NCBI GenBank assembly: GCA_036785325.1
Contig: JAXIVH010000012.1
Coordinates: 11,709,408-11,773,407, forward strand
Source of the DNA: Urophycis tenuis
Lineage: Eukaryota; Chordata; Actinopteri; Gadiformes; Phycidae
Length of the DNA stretch: 64,000 nucleotides
Reading direction: 5' to 3'
The notes beneath the pieces were generated by a model. It ran no database searches, was not told where the DNA came from, and worked only from the letters and a program-made list of their open reading frames with translations. Positions 26,376 to 38,541 of this stretch are shown here, piece by piece (position 1 is the stretch's first letter; every line of letters begins with the position of its first letter). A program made the translations under genes and the position numbers.

Positions 26376-29300
26376 TCTCTCTCATTCCAGTCAAGTTGGA
26401 TTCAAACGCACACGGCTCAGCAACCCGCAGATTGTGATTGTGTTGTCGAGCTTTGATGAAATTAAAATAGGGCAGATAGACCTGATGGGTGTTGCGTCCT
26501 CGTTTCACAAGTACATTTAATTTACCTTTGTTTTGTGTATTAGATTTTCGAATTGCGCAAAGGAGTAGGAAGCAAGGAAACCCAACGCAAATTGCTTGTC
26601 GTGGGATGCTCTCTGAGCACGTCTGACTTTATTGTGTTAATGTGTTGTCTTCTTCAACTTCGTCTTCTTCAACTCGGTGATATATTCCGCGATACATGCA
26701 CATATATTGTGGAGTGCCGCAGACTTTAGCAAGGTGTTAGGTTAATAAAGTGGTTTTAAACACTTATTCGCGGGCTGTATGGCAAATATATTATCACTGT
26801 GTAATGAAAAAAATATTATTGCGTTGTCATTTTGATTTGGTTCAGTTTTGTAGGCTGTAACTGTGACTTGACTCGAGCTGCAGTTAAGTCTTTATTGAGT
26901 GCAGGGGCCCCCGATACGGGATTACACTTACTTTTTTTCTGCTGACCTTGGTACCTAATGCTTTTTTTACAATGGCCATTTCGGTCTGCTTTAGATTTGA
27001 TAGTGTAAAAATGGACTGTATTCAAACCGCAATGCATCTCCAAGACACAGGGCAATGGAAAAACCCTGGCCGGCTGGAACAACGCACAGCGGCCTGGCGC
27101 TCTATATTTAGCTATCTTGTCAACGCTACTTTTTGTGAACATGCAAAAAAAATGCAAGGAAGAACTAAGAAAGGGCAATGTGTTTTAGCTGTTACTGTCT
27201 AATGATTGATTCACTATTGTGTGAGAGAGTGAAAGTGCACAAATGAGCAAATGGGTCCCATTGGCCCACGCACGAGAGTTGACACCACTGGGGGCGGATA
27301 GATGTCAGGACACTTAATGCATGTGTATGTGTGCATGTTCTTGCAGGTGTGTGTGTGTGTGTGTGTGTGCGTTCCTGCAATTATGCGTGTGCACATGTGA
27401 AACTATTTGCATCTCAAGAGATCACACCAGTAAATGCTGACGTAGCGGGTGGGATTTATTAGGGCGAGAGAGGCTGGGCAAGTGATCTCAGTGAACCTGA
27501 AGTGGTTTGATCTGCTTTAGCAGGATGCTTGTGATTGTGGAGCAGAACGATTAAGTGGCTCAGCAATCAGCCCTTCTTGACACTTCTTGTCAGACACCTG
27601 CTTGTTAGCTGTCGAGCTATCAGCGGCGCTGTGAAAACAATTAGCATTTCCTCGGTTTCTCTGCTGATATATGGACAATGGGGGGGAATACGGAATACAG
27701 CGTTCTTTTAAAAAATACCCCTTGAACAACCCATGACCCTGGAATAAGAGAAAATAACACACACAGAGAACAAGATGAAACTGAATAAGTGTGTTGATGT
27801 GGTTACAAAAAAGGTTAAGAAACGAGGGTGACATAAATGCCAAGAAAATGCCATTCCATTCCCGGAAAAAAAAATCGAAAAATTCACCGAGCGCTCCAAG
27901 AATGTTCCCCTGCGCAGATGGTTAAGTCAGAACAATAAGATCCACAATATGGACCGGGTCAGTCGAAGCTGTTTTTACACCCAGGATGTCCTTGTTAAGG
28001 GAGAGGTTACACTGTAGCAAAACAGAGCCCAAACAAAGGGAACAATAGCACCGGTGCAGTGGCAAAGGGGGTCAAACTGCCCCCCACTTTGACATAACGG
28101 TAGTTTTTGTCATGCTTTCATCCTTAACAAATGCATGTGTGGGTATTCACACCTACTTTCTACAGATAAGGTATGCATGTATGTATGATATATATGCATG
28201 TTTCACTTGCTATGCACTGTAGCTACATGTGTACATCTGGCGGTATGCAGTGTGTAGATCATATAAATCATTGATGAAGGCACACGACTTTGAACTGGTT
28301 GCAGTGCGAAGAAGAGCCAAACACGGCCTCTGGCTCGCGTTTGTTTTTCGGTTGTGTCAGTTGACAGCAAAGGTTAGCCTACAAGACAGATCTTGGACCA
28401 CATACTGTACAACCACTGAACATACTGATGCAGCTTTGTGGTTTTGCTGGCGTGCTTTATTTAGAGCAGCCTTTTTCAACCAACCTTTTGTTGGCCCTTG
28501 ACCGCATTTCAGGCTTTGTGGCCGCAACTTGAACTTCTGTGCATCTGCTTCCAGGCAAATTGTTTCTTTTTTTTCCCCCAATCAACATCTGCTTCCACAC
28601 AAATTGTTTTACCCAGTCAACATCTGTCGTTGACATCAATGTCCCAGTAATCGTAATCCCACGGCTCTCCCTACACAATTGGTTTTGCACGTGGCCATTA
28701 GGTGAGTCGGTCCGTATATGTGCGATGACGTCAATGAGAGCTTTTAAGAAAATAGATTCAGCGCATTATCACACCCAGAGTGGCATCCCCCTGACCTCAG
28801 CCGGTCTTGGTTGGTCTCTCCATCATTTATAAGTACATCACTTAAACATAACTTTTATTTCTTCTGATGCACGCGCGTTGCCCACTGTGGTTGAGTCCTC
28901 ACTGTTTTCATTAAAGCTGCAAAAGGTCCAACGCCTTTGCAATATTAATCTTTTGCATCGGTAATGTGCTATGAATAATCAGTTCAATAACCATCAAGAG
29001 TGGGCTCGGGAATCCATGGGAAAAAAACGTGGGGGTGAGCGGGGGGAAAATGAAGAGAGAATCATTTCTCGTGCAGCATGCCTGTTCTGCTTGTCCTTAT
29101 TAAGATTGTAAGTCGGAAGACTTTGACATTCTAATTTTTTTTTTTTCTCCGTGAAAATATGCGGTTTTTCATTTGGGGAGGGGAAATGAACATTGAGCTC
29201 CTTTTCTCCTGGGCTCCGCGTGCGTCTCAAATGAGAGAACCTGTTATACTCCTGCAGCTTAACATGGCCTGCCAAAAAATAATGAATTCATTCAAACTTC

Positions 29301-30431
29301 AACCGGCCTGGTGTGTGTATTTTAATTGGCCATTTCCATACGCAAGTCACAGTCGAAAGTAAACACACACGAGGTGCTGGGAAATGTTGTAATGCCCAGT
29401 TGTGTGGAATTTTCTTCTTCTTCCTCACGTTATCTTTCGTTATCACGCCCTGCGCAAATTGTCGAAGATGTTGCTTCTCCGCCCCCCCCCCCCCCATGGT
29501 TGTTTAACAGTTTTTTTTGTATGCAAGTGCATTCTGTAATCTGTGTAAACAGTGGAACTGTGTAAATGACACAGACAACGCTAACTTTCTCGCGTCTTGT
29601 GTTTCTACACCTAATACAGTGAATGTCCCGACAGCAGTTTCGGTTCTTTCCCCTTGAAGGTACATTTCCTTAGAAGAGAGTAAACTCCTCTAGTAATTCT
29701 TAACATTTACATTTTCTTTATGATAATCGTATAATAGTGTAATTGTTTTGACTGCTCACAAACGGGAATGTTTTTGACTTACGACAGTTAATCCCCAATT
29801 GTTCCCCTTCTGAGTCGAAATCTGGTTTTTGCAGTGGGGATGGCATTGAATGAATGGTAAAACTACGTGAATAAATTCCAGGTTCAGAAATTAAAAACCC
29901 TACCCTGTTCGCTCTCCCGTTAGCTCTGAAATGTGCTAAATCCACCCGCCTGGCTGCTTACCACGAGTCAATCTGCTTGTTGGTGCCTGAGTGGAGCGAC
30001 GTGTCTCTGCTGAATAACATGAAATCACAAATATATATTGAAGGAGATAAACCCTGATTGGGGGTCAGGGGATGACGACTGCAGTCAGAAGCAGAGGAAC
30101 CGAACACTCGACTGTTAGCTCCCGCACAGCATCACCTTCTCGTGGTCATTCAGTTTCCCTCAATTCATGTTGTCGCCATGTGATTAATGGGAAGTTTTCC
30201 CCAACCGCGATTGCGTAACCGGCTCAATTAATGCCTAGGAGGTGCCATACTCGTATATATTTTCAATGTAGACCGTTTTAATTCTCTTGACAGGCATATG
30301 CTTGGGATTCATGGAAAAGACATATTTGGTGATATCACAAATCAAAGCGAGACATCTGCCATATGGGATTCCCACCCCTGTGAATATTTGCACCTCCTCC
30401 GTCAGAAGTTGTTCAGTCTGGGTGATGCCAA

Positions 30432-30499
30432 CACTTACACTCTAACGAGTAGTCTCTCTTTCTCTCTCTCTCACTCACTCCCGCTGTCTCTCATGCTCG

Positions 30500-30540
<41 letters not shown>

Positions 30541-30557
30541 TCTCTCTCGCCTCGCAG
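30432..30557 (+). repeat. (TC)n tract merged with a 3' splice site
   Basis: CT-rich sequence runs from about 30452, with long CT repeats at 30501-30531 and 30540-30548, and ends only about 9 bases before the exon. The polypyrimidine tract of the acceptor CTCGCAG is therefore part of a microsatellite that can change length. Confidence 0.9.
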
Positions 30558-30701
30558 GACACGGAGATCATTAACACCGCCATCCTGACCGGCCGGACGG
30601 TGGCCATCCCTGTCAAGATGGTCTCCATAGAGATGAACGGCGCGGTGACCGACGTCTCTGCCTTCGTGCAGTGCAAGTCCTCCAACGAAGACATTGTTAA
30701 G
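30558..30701 (+). CDS. tmem132e: TMEM132-family ectodomain exon (second visible exon)
   Basis: This is a 144-base exon of exactly 48 codons, phase 0 at both ends. It begins DTEIINTAILTGRTVAIPVK and ends CKSSNEDIVK. It continues directly from the previous exon through the family's conserved VPL(A/S)M-DTEI-NTAILTG junction, and the C(K/R)S-EDV-KV motif at its end is also conserved in TMEM132 proteins. This is part of the Ig-like ectodomain. The acceptor is CTCGCAG at 30551-30557 and the donor is AAG/GTAAGG at 30701/30702, a strong consensus. In the family the next residues should continue with a V-S-D/E-RCDY-type segment. That segment was not found downstream in this window. Confidence 0.92.
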
Positions 30702-30730
30702 GTAAGGTACCCCCCCGAGGTCTGCGCCTC

Positions 30731-30790
30731 CCCCCCCCCCCCCCCGCACACACACACAGCCACACAGACCCACACACACAGCCACACACC
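30731..30790. repeat. C-run and (CA)n just after the exon 2 donor
   Basis: A C-run at 30731-30745 and CACA-rich sequence to about 30788 begin less than 30 bases downstream of the GTAAGG donor. Confidence 0.9.
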
Positions 30791-31073
30791 TTCCCACTTC
30801 CCCTCCATCAAATGGTCATAGAGTGCCCTGCAGCTGGGGAGACACAACATCAGAGAAGGCTTACGAGACCTCATTATTTAGCTGGAGGAGCCCCACACGG
30901 GCCCTTGATTTCATTTCACCCGGAGAAGAGACGGGGGGGAAGGCCGGCGCTGGCGGCCTGCTATTCAAATCAATAGGACTCAAATAGGACCGCCAAGTAG
31001 CGGTAATGACTCCGCCATGGCACCGAGGAGGGTTTTGCACTGAACCCCTCTGCCATCGGCCCTCCTCCTCCCC

Positions 31074-31158
31074 GCCTCCTCCTCCTCCTTCTCCTCCTCC
31101 TAATCATTCCCGCTCGCCTCCCCGAGAGGTCCACGGGGGGGGGGGGGGGGGGGGCGGC
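31074..31158. repeat. CTC/CTT-rich tract and G-run
   Basis: Triplet-like CTCCTC sequence (31060-31102) is followed by a G-run at 31135-31154. This is low-complexity sequence and the open frames across it are not genes. Confidence 0.85.
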
Positions 31159-31383
31159 AATCGGCGACGAGGGGGCGGAGCCAGCATCGGGGCCCGGGCA
31201 AAAGCCACCCAAAAACGACCGCGGCAGTCGACTCCCGGTGGTTGCGGGTGGCGGATGAGGAGAGTGAATCAAAGCAGTGGGGTGGGGGCGGCTCAGTGAG
31301 GGGGGCTCAGCGCGAGTGACCCTGGAGTGTCGCTGGCCTCTGTCCTCCAGCCGGGAGAGATTTGCATTCCAGGAGTTAACTCT

Positions 31384-31553
31384 GGGGCGGCAGTAGCTCA
31401 GTGGGTAGAGCGGGTGGACAGAGCGGGTCGTCCACTAACCGCAGGGTCGGCGGTTCTATCCCCTTGATCCCACCCTCCTCCTCCAACTGACCGCATGTCG
31501 AACCCCACAAATGTACTGATTGTAAGTCGCTTTGGACAAAAGCGTCTGCTAAA
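31384..31553 (+). mobile_element. tRNA-derived SINE-like repeat, copy 2 with a different tail
   Basis: The head GGGGCGGCAGTAGCTCAGTG, with its A box, and the B-box region GGCGGTTCTATCCCC match copy 1 on the opposite strand. After about 90 bases the body diverges. It ends GTAAGTCGCTTTGGACAAAA followed by GCGTCTGCTAAAT, the tail also seen at the minus-strand end of the repeat at 43583. The B box carries GGTTCTATCCC instead of GGTTCGATCCC, so this copy may be inactive. Confidence 0.85.
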
Positions 31554-32189
31554 TTCCCCCTTTACCCCTTTAACTCAATATCAATGTTGTTTGGTGTGGT
31601 GTGGCAGCTACAGAGTGCTAAGTAGCACCAGGTTTTAAGGGAATATATACAGCAGCGAGTGGAGTGCGTTCTCTGTCTCTCTCTCTCGCTCTCTGTCTCT
31701 CTCCCCCGAACAAATGGGTTTATATGTACAGTAATAGTTTGTAGTTTGATATAACTGGGTAGCGGCACGGCGTGTTAAAAAAATTGTCAATCAAAAAGAA
31801 AACGGCGGGGGAAATAACGACAGCGCTGCCACGCGTGTCGCCGCGTGAGTTTGTTTAGTTTATTCAGCGAAGAAGTAAAAAAAGCTCAAGGAAATCTTTG
31901 ATTTTTCTTGAACCTCATTTAGTGTTTTTGCGAAATAAACGCATGCGAACATAAAAGGAAAGTATCACAGTGGAAAAACGGTTGCCTGGTAATGTTAAGT
32001 AATGTAACATGAATGTCATTTGCATTAGTCTACTCTTAAGAGATGGAAGCCAGTCTTTTTTTTAAATGGGCGCTCTCCTGTTCTCAACTGTTTTTTTATC
32101 TGCACTCTGTACACCTAGCTGTCCTTAAATGTGCACAGGCATTCATTAGAGTGCAAATTGGACGCCGTCAGACGAATAACATCAATCAA
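31554..32189. other. Intronic sequence, no feature recognised
   Basis: Apart from a short TC-rich tract at 31672-31707 this is unique AT-rich sequence with no gene-like open frame. Confidence 0.5.
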
Positions 32190-32310
32190 TCAATCAAACT
32201 TTATTTGTATAGCACATTTAAAAACCACAGGGGTAACCAGAGTGTTGTACATTGAGACATACAAATGATTAAAAGAAAAATGGAGAGACAAACAAATACA
32301 AAACACAAAA
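32190..32310 (-). mobile_element. LINE 3'-tail fragment
   Basis: (ATCA)n is followed by AACTTTATTTGTATAGCACA and TTTAAAAACC. This is the reverse complement of the widespread fish LINE terminus in which a GTGCTATACAAATAAAGTTT tail ends in a short ATTG repeat. Only the 3' end is present and no reverse-transcriptase coding remains nearby. Confidence 0.75.
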
Positions 32311-32515
32311 AGAAAAACAAGCTCACAGCAAGCAACATTATTGCTTGCATTGTGGAATTCTATTCATGTTGCATTAATTGGCAGTGAACAACAACATTAA
32401 GCTTGATGAAGATGGGAGCAAGCTACGAAATCTACTTTCAACTGAAACTATCAATGCATATGCCTATATACTGTATAGACATATATATTACTGTATAAAC
32501 AGGACACAAGAACAC

Positions 32516-33111
32516 ATGTGTGTGCGTGCGTGTGTTTGTGTGTCTGTGCGTGCCTGTCAATCATCGAGCCGAACCCGCGTCAACCCGACATTGCTCAGTG
32601 GTGTCTGTGTTCCAGACCGCCCGACGGTGTGTGTGGAACCCTGGCGCGTGTCTAAACCCCTCCAAGTTCCACGCGGTTCCCCCCGCCTCCGTTTCCTCCC
32701 CCACCCCCCCCCCCCCATCACGCGGGCGAGGCTGCGGCCAGTCACTCACGCCGGCACAAATCAATAATAATAACGGAACAGAAACGAAACAAATGGGTTT
32801 TTTTTTCTCTCTCTCTTTCTCTCTTCTCTTCGCCACCGCCAGATGTACTTTGGTGCACTGTGACGGGGCGGACAGGAGCGTGGGGGTGGGGTGGGGTGCG
32901 GCGTTGTCTCGGTCTAAATGATAAGGGGGTGGGGGGGGGGGCGGTGACAACGGAGGGATGGCGCCGGTGTCAGTGGGACCGCCGCGCATCATCCCTCATC
33001 GTCGGGCCGCCGTTTAAAGACGAGGCGTTAGGCGCACGCTCGCGGGTCGAACGGCCTCGCTCCGCCTCGCCGCTCCGGCCGTGGAGCCGCTCAGAGGTGG
33101 AGTCGACAGCG

Positions 33112-33112
<1 letters not shown>
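32516..33112. other. Intronic GC-rich sequence with C and G runs
   Basis: A short GT-rich tract at 32518-32550, C-runs near 32702-32716, T/CT-rich sequence at 32798-32830 and G-runs at 32926-32942. Nothing gene-like matches the missing TMEM132 segment. Confidence 0.5.
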
Positions 33113-33319
<207 letters not shown>

Positions 33320-33674
33320 GTGTGTATGTGTGTGATGCAGTACAAGTCATTATAGGATCATCATCTCACAGAATACTCGAACGGAGACTATTTAGTCAAC
33401 AGAGGTGGAGGTCGATTGATTTTTTTTTTTCGGGAGCCAGCTTATGCCATTGACCTCATCACCGAGCGTTGTGTCACGGCCGGCATGCGCACGTAGGTGA
33501 CGGAGAGCGGAAAAAGAAGAGCCAGAGAGAGCGAGGCTTTGAACCTGAAGAACCGCTCGCCCCAAACCAATCACGGGGAGACGAGATCCTCTTGAGGTTT
33601 CTGAGGAGTCGGCCCGTAGGTTGGCCTGAAATCTTTACATGGACTCCAAATAGAGGCAGGCGCCGTCAACGCAA

Positions 33675-33677
<3 letters not shown>

Positions 33678-33711
<34 letters not shown>
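33678..33711. repeat. (AT)n microsatellite
   Basis: About 17 AT units inside otherwise unique intron sequence. Confidence 0.95.
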
Positions 33712-33713
<2 letters not shown>

Positions 33714-34353
33714 TCACGGCGCACCACACTCAGCTGATCACTGAAGGACGGCGGTGGCATTTCTTACAAATGACGCGCAAATTACAGCTCTTAAATCTTA
33801 ACGGCAGCACCTTTAAGATGAAGTTATGAAGTATTTTATGCCAGTGTTATGATATCAAAGTATGTAATAATACCTCATTTAATCATTGAAAGTAGATTTT
33901 CTATATCTTTTTTTTCTTCTTATTTAAATCATCGTCGCTTGCTGAATAAAGTATAATTAGGAAGCCATTATGACGGTATTTTCCCCGCCCGCCCTTCTCT
34001 GCTTGAAAATAACAAGAGAGAGTCAAGATGATGTGGCCCGGGCCCTGATAAATATTCACACGGGCACTCAGACGTCTTGACATTTGGATATTGGTCATCA
34101 TCATCCTTTTTCACTTTCAATTTTTCCGTTGCGAGAGGTATGGCTGTTTTCTATTTTTATTATTCGCCGTCGTTATGTGTTGTTGTAGTTGCTGTTGTTT
34201 TGTTTGGCCGCTGTCCTTCTGATGTATAGTGAGAATATGAGATGTGTGTCTATGACTATGCGTGTGCATAGTGCGGTAATGAATGACAGAGCCTCCGCAG
34301 ATAATTTGATGTGTTCCTGTGTATGTATGTGTACTGCACATGCTGTACTGTAC

Positions 34354-34413
34354 AGTGTGTGTTTGTGTGTGTCTGTGTGTGTGTTTGTTTGTGTTTGTGT
34401 TTGTGTGTCTGTT

Positions 34414-34462
<49 letters not shown>

Positions 34463-34463
34463 C
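34354..34463. repeat. (TG)n/(TTTG)n compound microsatellite
   Basis: Alternating TGTG and TTTG steps over about 110 bases. Confidence 0.93.
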
Positions 34464-34564
34464 AGGTATGGTTAGTCATGTGACTAAAGGGCTTTGCTGA
34501 AACTAGAGCGTTTTTTTTCGTGAGGTTGGGAAAGGGGAGAAATGAAAATTGCAAGGCAGGGGAG

Positions 34565-34760
34565 GGTGGGGTGTCTGGGTATGTTGGTGGGTGGGTGGGG
34601 TTGGGGTGGGGTGGCTGGGGTATGTTGGTGGGTGGGTGGGTGGGGGTGGGGTGGGGTGACGTGACGAGAGCAGAAGGGACGAGGTGAGGGGCAAGGCAGA
34701 GATTTCTGTGACCCACCGAAGCCGACGTCCACCGCAGCGCGTGGGGGGGGGGGGGGGTAG
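34565..34760. repeat. GGGTGGGGTG-rich degenerate repeat and G-run
   Basis: Repeated GTTGGTGGGTGGGTGG and GGGGTGGGGT words (34570-34660) are followed by a G-run at 34743-34756. The plus strand has many G-triplets, so it is quadruplex-prone. Confidence 0.85.
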
Positions 34761-34796
34761 ACGCACAGTCACCCGTGTCTAATGCATACAGTTCAC

Positions 34797-34798
34797 CT

Positions 34799-34849
<51 letters not shown>

Positions 34850-34940
34850 CTCTCGCTCTTCCTCACTCCCTCCCTCCCTGTGGGCACTGCATGAGTCACA
34901 TCACCCATGTGAAGAAGGAGAGAGAGAGAGAGAGAGAGAT
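34797..34940. repeat. (TC)n and (AG)n arrays 60 bases apart
   Basis: A C-run and (TC)n (34797-34859) and an (AG)n tract (34918-34940) are complementary in sequence, so the two could pair as a long hairpin. Confidence 0.9.
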
Positions 34941-35065
34941 AAGCTCGCCATTTCGGGAGTGTCACACCCCCTGGTCATTCTGGCTGCCTGTAAGCCTCCC
35001 TGACCTCCCCCCTTCCACCCACCCACCACCACCACCTCCATGCCCCTCCGCCAGCCGGCCTGCTG

Positions 35066-35066
<1 letters not shown>

Positions 35067-35116
<50 letters not shown>
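35067..35116. repeat. C-run joined to (CA)n
   Basis: About 16 C residues followed by about 17 CA units. Confidence 0.95.
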
Positions 35117-35118
<2 letters not shown>

Positions 35119-35650
35119 CTGGGTGAAGCCGTAGAGCGCCCTTCAGTTGGTGCCTCCCTGCAACACACCGGCACGGCGCGTTCACCTCGGACCAGACTTC
35201 AGATTTAGCACAGCGAGAGGCGGGGGATGAGTCAGACCCTCTTGCTTTTGTACATTTTTTAGAAAACACAGGGGGCCGTCCGGGTCTTGGGTTCGCCGTT
35301 GACGGCGGCAGGCAGACAGGCCGGGGGAACCAAACAGGTGTCCGGTGCGGTGAGGAATTTGTGATCTGGCTCACGTCCGGGGGTGCCTACAGAGTAGCCT
35401 CGACTCGCGACTTCTCTCTCTTGCGACAGCCTCGCTTTGTACTGGGGGGGGGGGGGGGGGGGGGGGCTGGAAGGAGGCCTTAAGGACGTGGGCGTGGCCA
35501 ATCCGGGCGACGCTTCAGCTGTGATTGGTGCGGATTGGTGGGAGGGCGGGAAAGGGAAAGCTGGGTGGACCAATGGCCGGCTCTGCAACCCATGAGTCCA
35601 GCGCGAAACGGGAGGCGAGGGAGCTGGACAAGCATCCCGTTGGTTCAGAC

Positions 35651-35682
35651 AGTTCACATGATAACATGTGAACATGTGAACT
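35651..35682. repeat. Inverted repeat AGTTCACATG/CATGTGAACT
   Basis: AGTTCACATG at 35651-35660 is the exact reverse complement of CATGTGAACT at 35673-35682. A second partial right arm overlaps at 35665-35673, so two alternative hairpins are possible. Confidence 0.6.
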
Positions 35683-36469
35683 TTGCTAGTTAGTAGCTAG
35701 TTGGGTAGCTAGTTAATCGGATGGGCACCTTGTTTTTTTTATCATCCACCTGTCATCCTTCTTATTCTTTGCCCGCTTTTTCCTCAATATGATCGGTCTG
35801 GGCGCCATGGCCGACGCAAGGAAATCGCGCCCACGGACTCAGGGGGGGGGCGCTGACCCGTGTGAGTCCGCGGGGTCACCTGTCAAGTCACGTGATGGGT
35901 GGAGATGTAGAACCCAGAGAGTTGGCGCGGCAGCGGGAACGGAGCCAGGTTGAATAGAGACGACGCTTAATTAATCAATCATAGTTTGGCATGTCTATTG
36001 TCCACTTTTTTCTTTTCTTTTTTTGCTGAAGTTTTTTTCTGGTGTAATAACACCACAACTTCAGAAATAGCCATCGGCTGGCAGTCACACTGAATACAAG
36101 ATTAAATGAGGCGATTAGCATAGGTAGAGTTAGAAGTGGTATATATATATATTTTCTTTTTTTACATGAACTCCCTCCCCATTGTTTACATTTTGATATT
36201 TTTGCTTGAGCCAAAGGTTGATTTGCGGCTGTTTTGTTTTTGCCTTCATTGCTTAATGGAGTTTGGTGTTGTGGATGGAAGTGGATATGGGCTTATTAGC
36301 ATCACACCATCGCATTTAGTGAGATTAAGTGATTACCCAGCATGCTGCTGAACGCGGCGGCAGCCAGGGGCAGTTTTGTTTCACAGCTGACGCCTCCAAA
36401 TTTGACTGGCATGTCAAACCACTGAGAGGTTCTGTCAACCAACAAGGGTTGGAAAATATTTACTCACTA

Positions 36470-36473
36470 TATG

Positions 36474-36525
<52 letters not shown>

Positions 36526-36560
36526 GCATGTGTGTGTGTATATACAGTATATATATATGC
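36470..36560. repeat. (AT)n/(GT)n compound microsatellite
   Basis: An AT-repeat block leads into a GT array and then further TATATACAGTATATATA words. Confidence 0.95.
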
Positions 36561-36726
36561 ATATGCATTCCTCATATGCAAATATATGCAGATTCACAGC
36601 ATGCCAAGGTAAACATTCTCGATGGCCACTGAGTTAATGCAAATGTCAACTTTGCTACAGTGCACGATTAGTCTCCGTCATCCTACATTGATGTGCAAAT
36701 TTCACTAAAATAAGTATTCAATTAAT

Positions 36727-37330
36727 CTAGCAAATTAGCCTCCTGGATAGGGGATGAGGTCTGTTTGTTTTAAAGCGCACACACATTCCTGAGGGGCGTT
36801 TGTCCCGAGATATCAAAGTCATCAAACTGCTTAATTTTCCTCCCTCTCGAAAGTGCTGCGGAAAAAAATGAATTCTGAATTTATTGCAGTGCCTTTCCCA
36901 GAGTGAAATAATCGCCTCGGTACAATGGAAGTACCGCAGCCGAAATAGGCCGGAAGTCAGCTTCATGAAAATTGAATGAAAATTATATCTTCGGCGTGCA
37001 GACTTTCCCCGGCGTGGTTAAACGCACGCCGCCTTTTCCCTCCCTCGCCACTTCACCTGAGTCAAAATGGCGGCTGTCAGGCTCTCCACAAAATGTGCCT
37101 TCTTGACTCGGTATTTCTGATGTTTTTCTGCACTCCGAGCCTTCTGTCCCTCCCAGCACAAAAAAAAAGAAATGTGCAAACACGCACACACACACGCGCC
37201 ACAGACTCTTTCACTTTGACTCTAGCCCAATACAATTCCCCCAAATTAATTACTCCCAAAATGAAATGTTTGTTTTATGCCGTGCCATCGCGTTCCACCA
37301 GCAGCCCGCTCCCTCTTGTATTTATATAAT
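36727..37330. other. Unique intronic block, possible conserved noncoding element
   Basis: This is one of the few long complex stretches in this interval, with AATTAG, TTAATTTTCC and GAATTTATTG words and no simple repeats until 37393. It has no gene-like open frame. It could be a conserved enhancer-type element, but this rests on base composition only. Confidence 0.3.
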
Positions 37331-37392
37331 AGTTATCTTATATGTCACTAACCCCATTTTAATCCCCCCACCCGCACCGATCTGATGAAGGG

Positions 37393-37410
37393 GGGGGGGG
37401 GGGGGGGGTA
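37393..37410. repeat. G-run
   Basis: About 18 G residues in intron sequence. Confidence 0.9.
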
Positions 37411-37506
37411 ATGAGATGAGATAACATGTGGGACTGCTCTGAGGTGCAGCTGTGTGGCGTGTTCATATTCCCCAGTCCTCCCTCCCAACCCTCCCACTAA
37501 CATGCT

Positions 37507-37569
37507 CTCTCTCTCTCTCTCTCTCTCTCCCCCCTCCTTCTGTCCCTCTCTCCCTGTCTCTCCTCCCCT

Positions 37570-37613
<44 letters not shown>

Positions 37614-37717
37614 GCTCCTTCTCTCTGTCTCTCCCTCTTCCCTCCCCATCTCTCTCTCTCTCTATCTCTCATTGTCTCTGTCTTTCTCTCTCCTTCTCGA
37701 GTCTGTGTGTGTATGTA

Positions 37718-37755
<38 letters not shown>

Positions 37756-37817
37756 ATGGGGGTCTCTCCCTCTCTCTCCTCCCCCCCTCTCTCTCTCTCC
37801 CTCTCTCTGTGTCTCTG
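37507..37817. repeat. (CT)n-rich low-complexity block with a (TG)n island
   Basis: About 300 bases of CT-rich sequence with CCCT interruptions enclose (TG)n at 37718-37754. A 251-codon open frame starting at 37452 is mostly SLSLSL and proline-rich artefact. Confidence 0.95.
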
Positions 37818-38136
37818 GGTGATGTTAAGCAGTCCCTGCCCCCTTTTGTAAGCTCTGCTAATGTGACTCACGCATCGCACGGCACAAAAAAAGGAAAAGG
37901 GGCCACAAACCAGCACTCTTCCCCCCTGCCCTCCACCCCCCTCCGCCTCACCCCTCGGCGCCGATCTCCGCGCTCCGCCCCTCTCTCTCCGCCCGCTCCG
38001 CCGGCTCTCTCCACCCAGGCAATCTGCTGGCGCCGCGGAAGGTGCCACTGTGCATTAGCGACGCCGTGCCGGCATCTGGTGGCCGCCGTGCGCTGGGAGC
38101 GGGGGGCGCGTCTGGGCACGCGGGTGGCGGCGGCGG

Positions 38137-38195
38137 TGCACCCCCCCTCCCCCCCCCCCCACCCCCCCCAACCCCCCCCCCCCCCCCCCCCCCTG
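38137..38195. repeat. C-rich homopolymeric tract
   Basis: Nearly uninterrupted C residues with single A and T interruptions. The length is likely inexact in the assembly. Confidence 0.9.
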
Positions 38196-38322
38196 CAGGG
38201 CGGCTGATGCCCATAGCTGCTAACCGCTTTTGACTCGCAATTAAGCAGGCCGGGTTGATCAGCTGCCGCCGCCGCGGGAACCACTGCCGCAGATTAAGAC
38301 TGTAGTCCACTGTGGCTGCTGT

Positions 38323-38500
38323 GTGCGTGTGTGTGTGTGTGTGTGCGTGTGCGTGTGTGTGTAAAGGGGATGGGGGGCTGCTATGTTTGAGTATCTGTGC
38401 TCATGCTCTTACTGTTGTGTGTATGTGTGTGTGTAGGCGGAGAGGGGGGGGGGCGGTTTGTGTGTGCCTGCATCGCTGGGTGTGTGCTTGTGTGCATTGC

Positions 38501-38541
<41 letters not shown>

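Larger units (their letters stand above)
23059..30557 (+). other. tmem132e: Intron between visible TMEM132 exons 1 and 2 (7.5 kb)
   Basis: GT at 23059 and CTCGCAG at 30551-30557 bound this intron, and both ends are phase 0. It is much poorer in microsatellites than the rest of the window. It contains an interspersed repeat at 26228-26375, a C-run at 25418-25437, a short (GT)n at 27347-27370 and the (TC)n block at its 3' end. The stretch 27420-27680 is complex and unique-looking. No open frame inside resembles a gene. Confidence 0.85.

Noticed and set aside
37452..38207. 251-codon Ser/Leu/Pro-rich protein
   Set aside because: Mostly (CT)n and C-run translation, located in the intron between TMEM132 exons.
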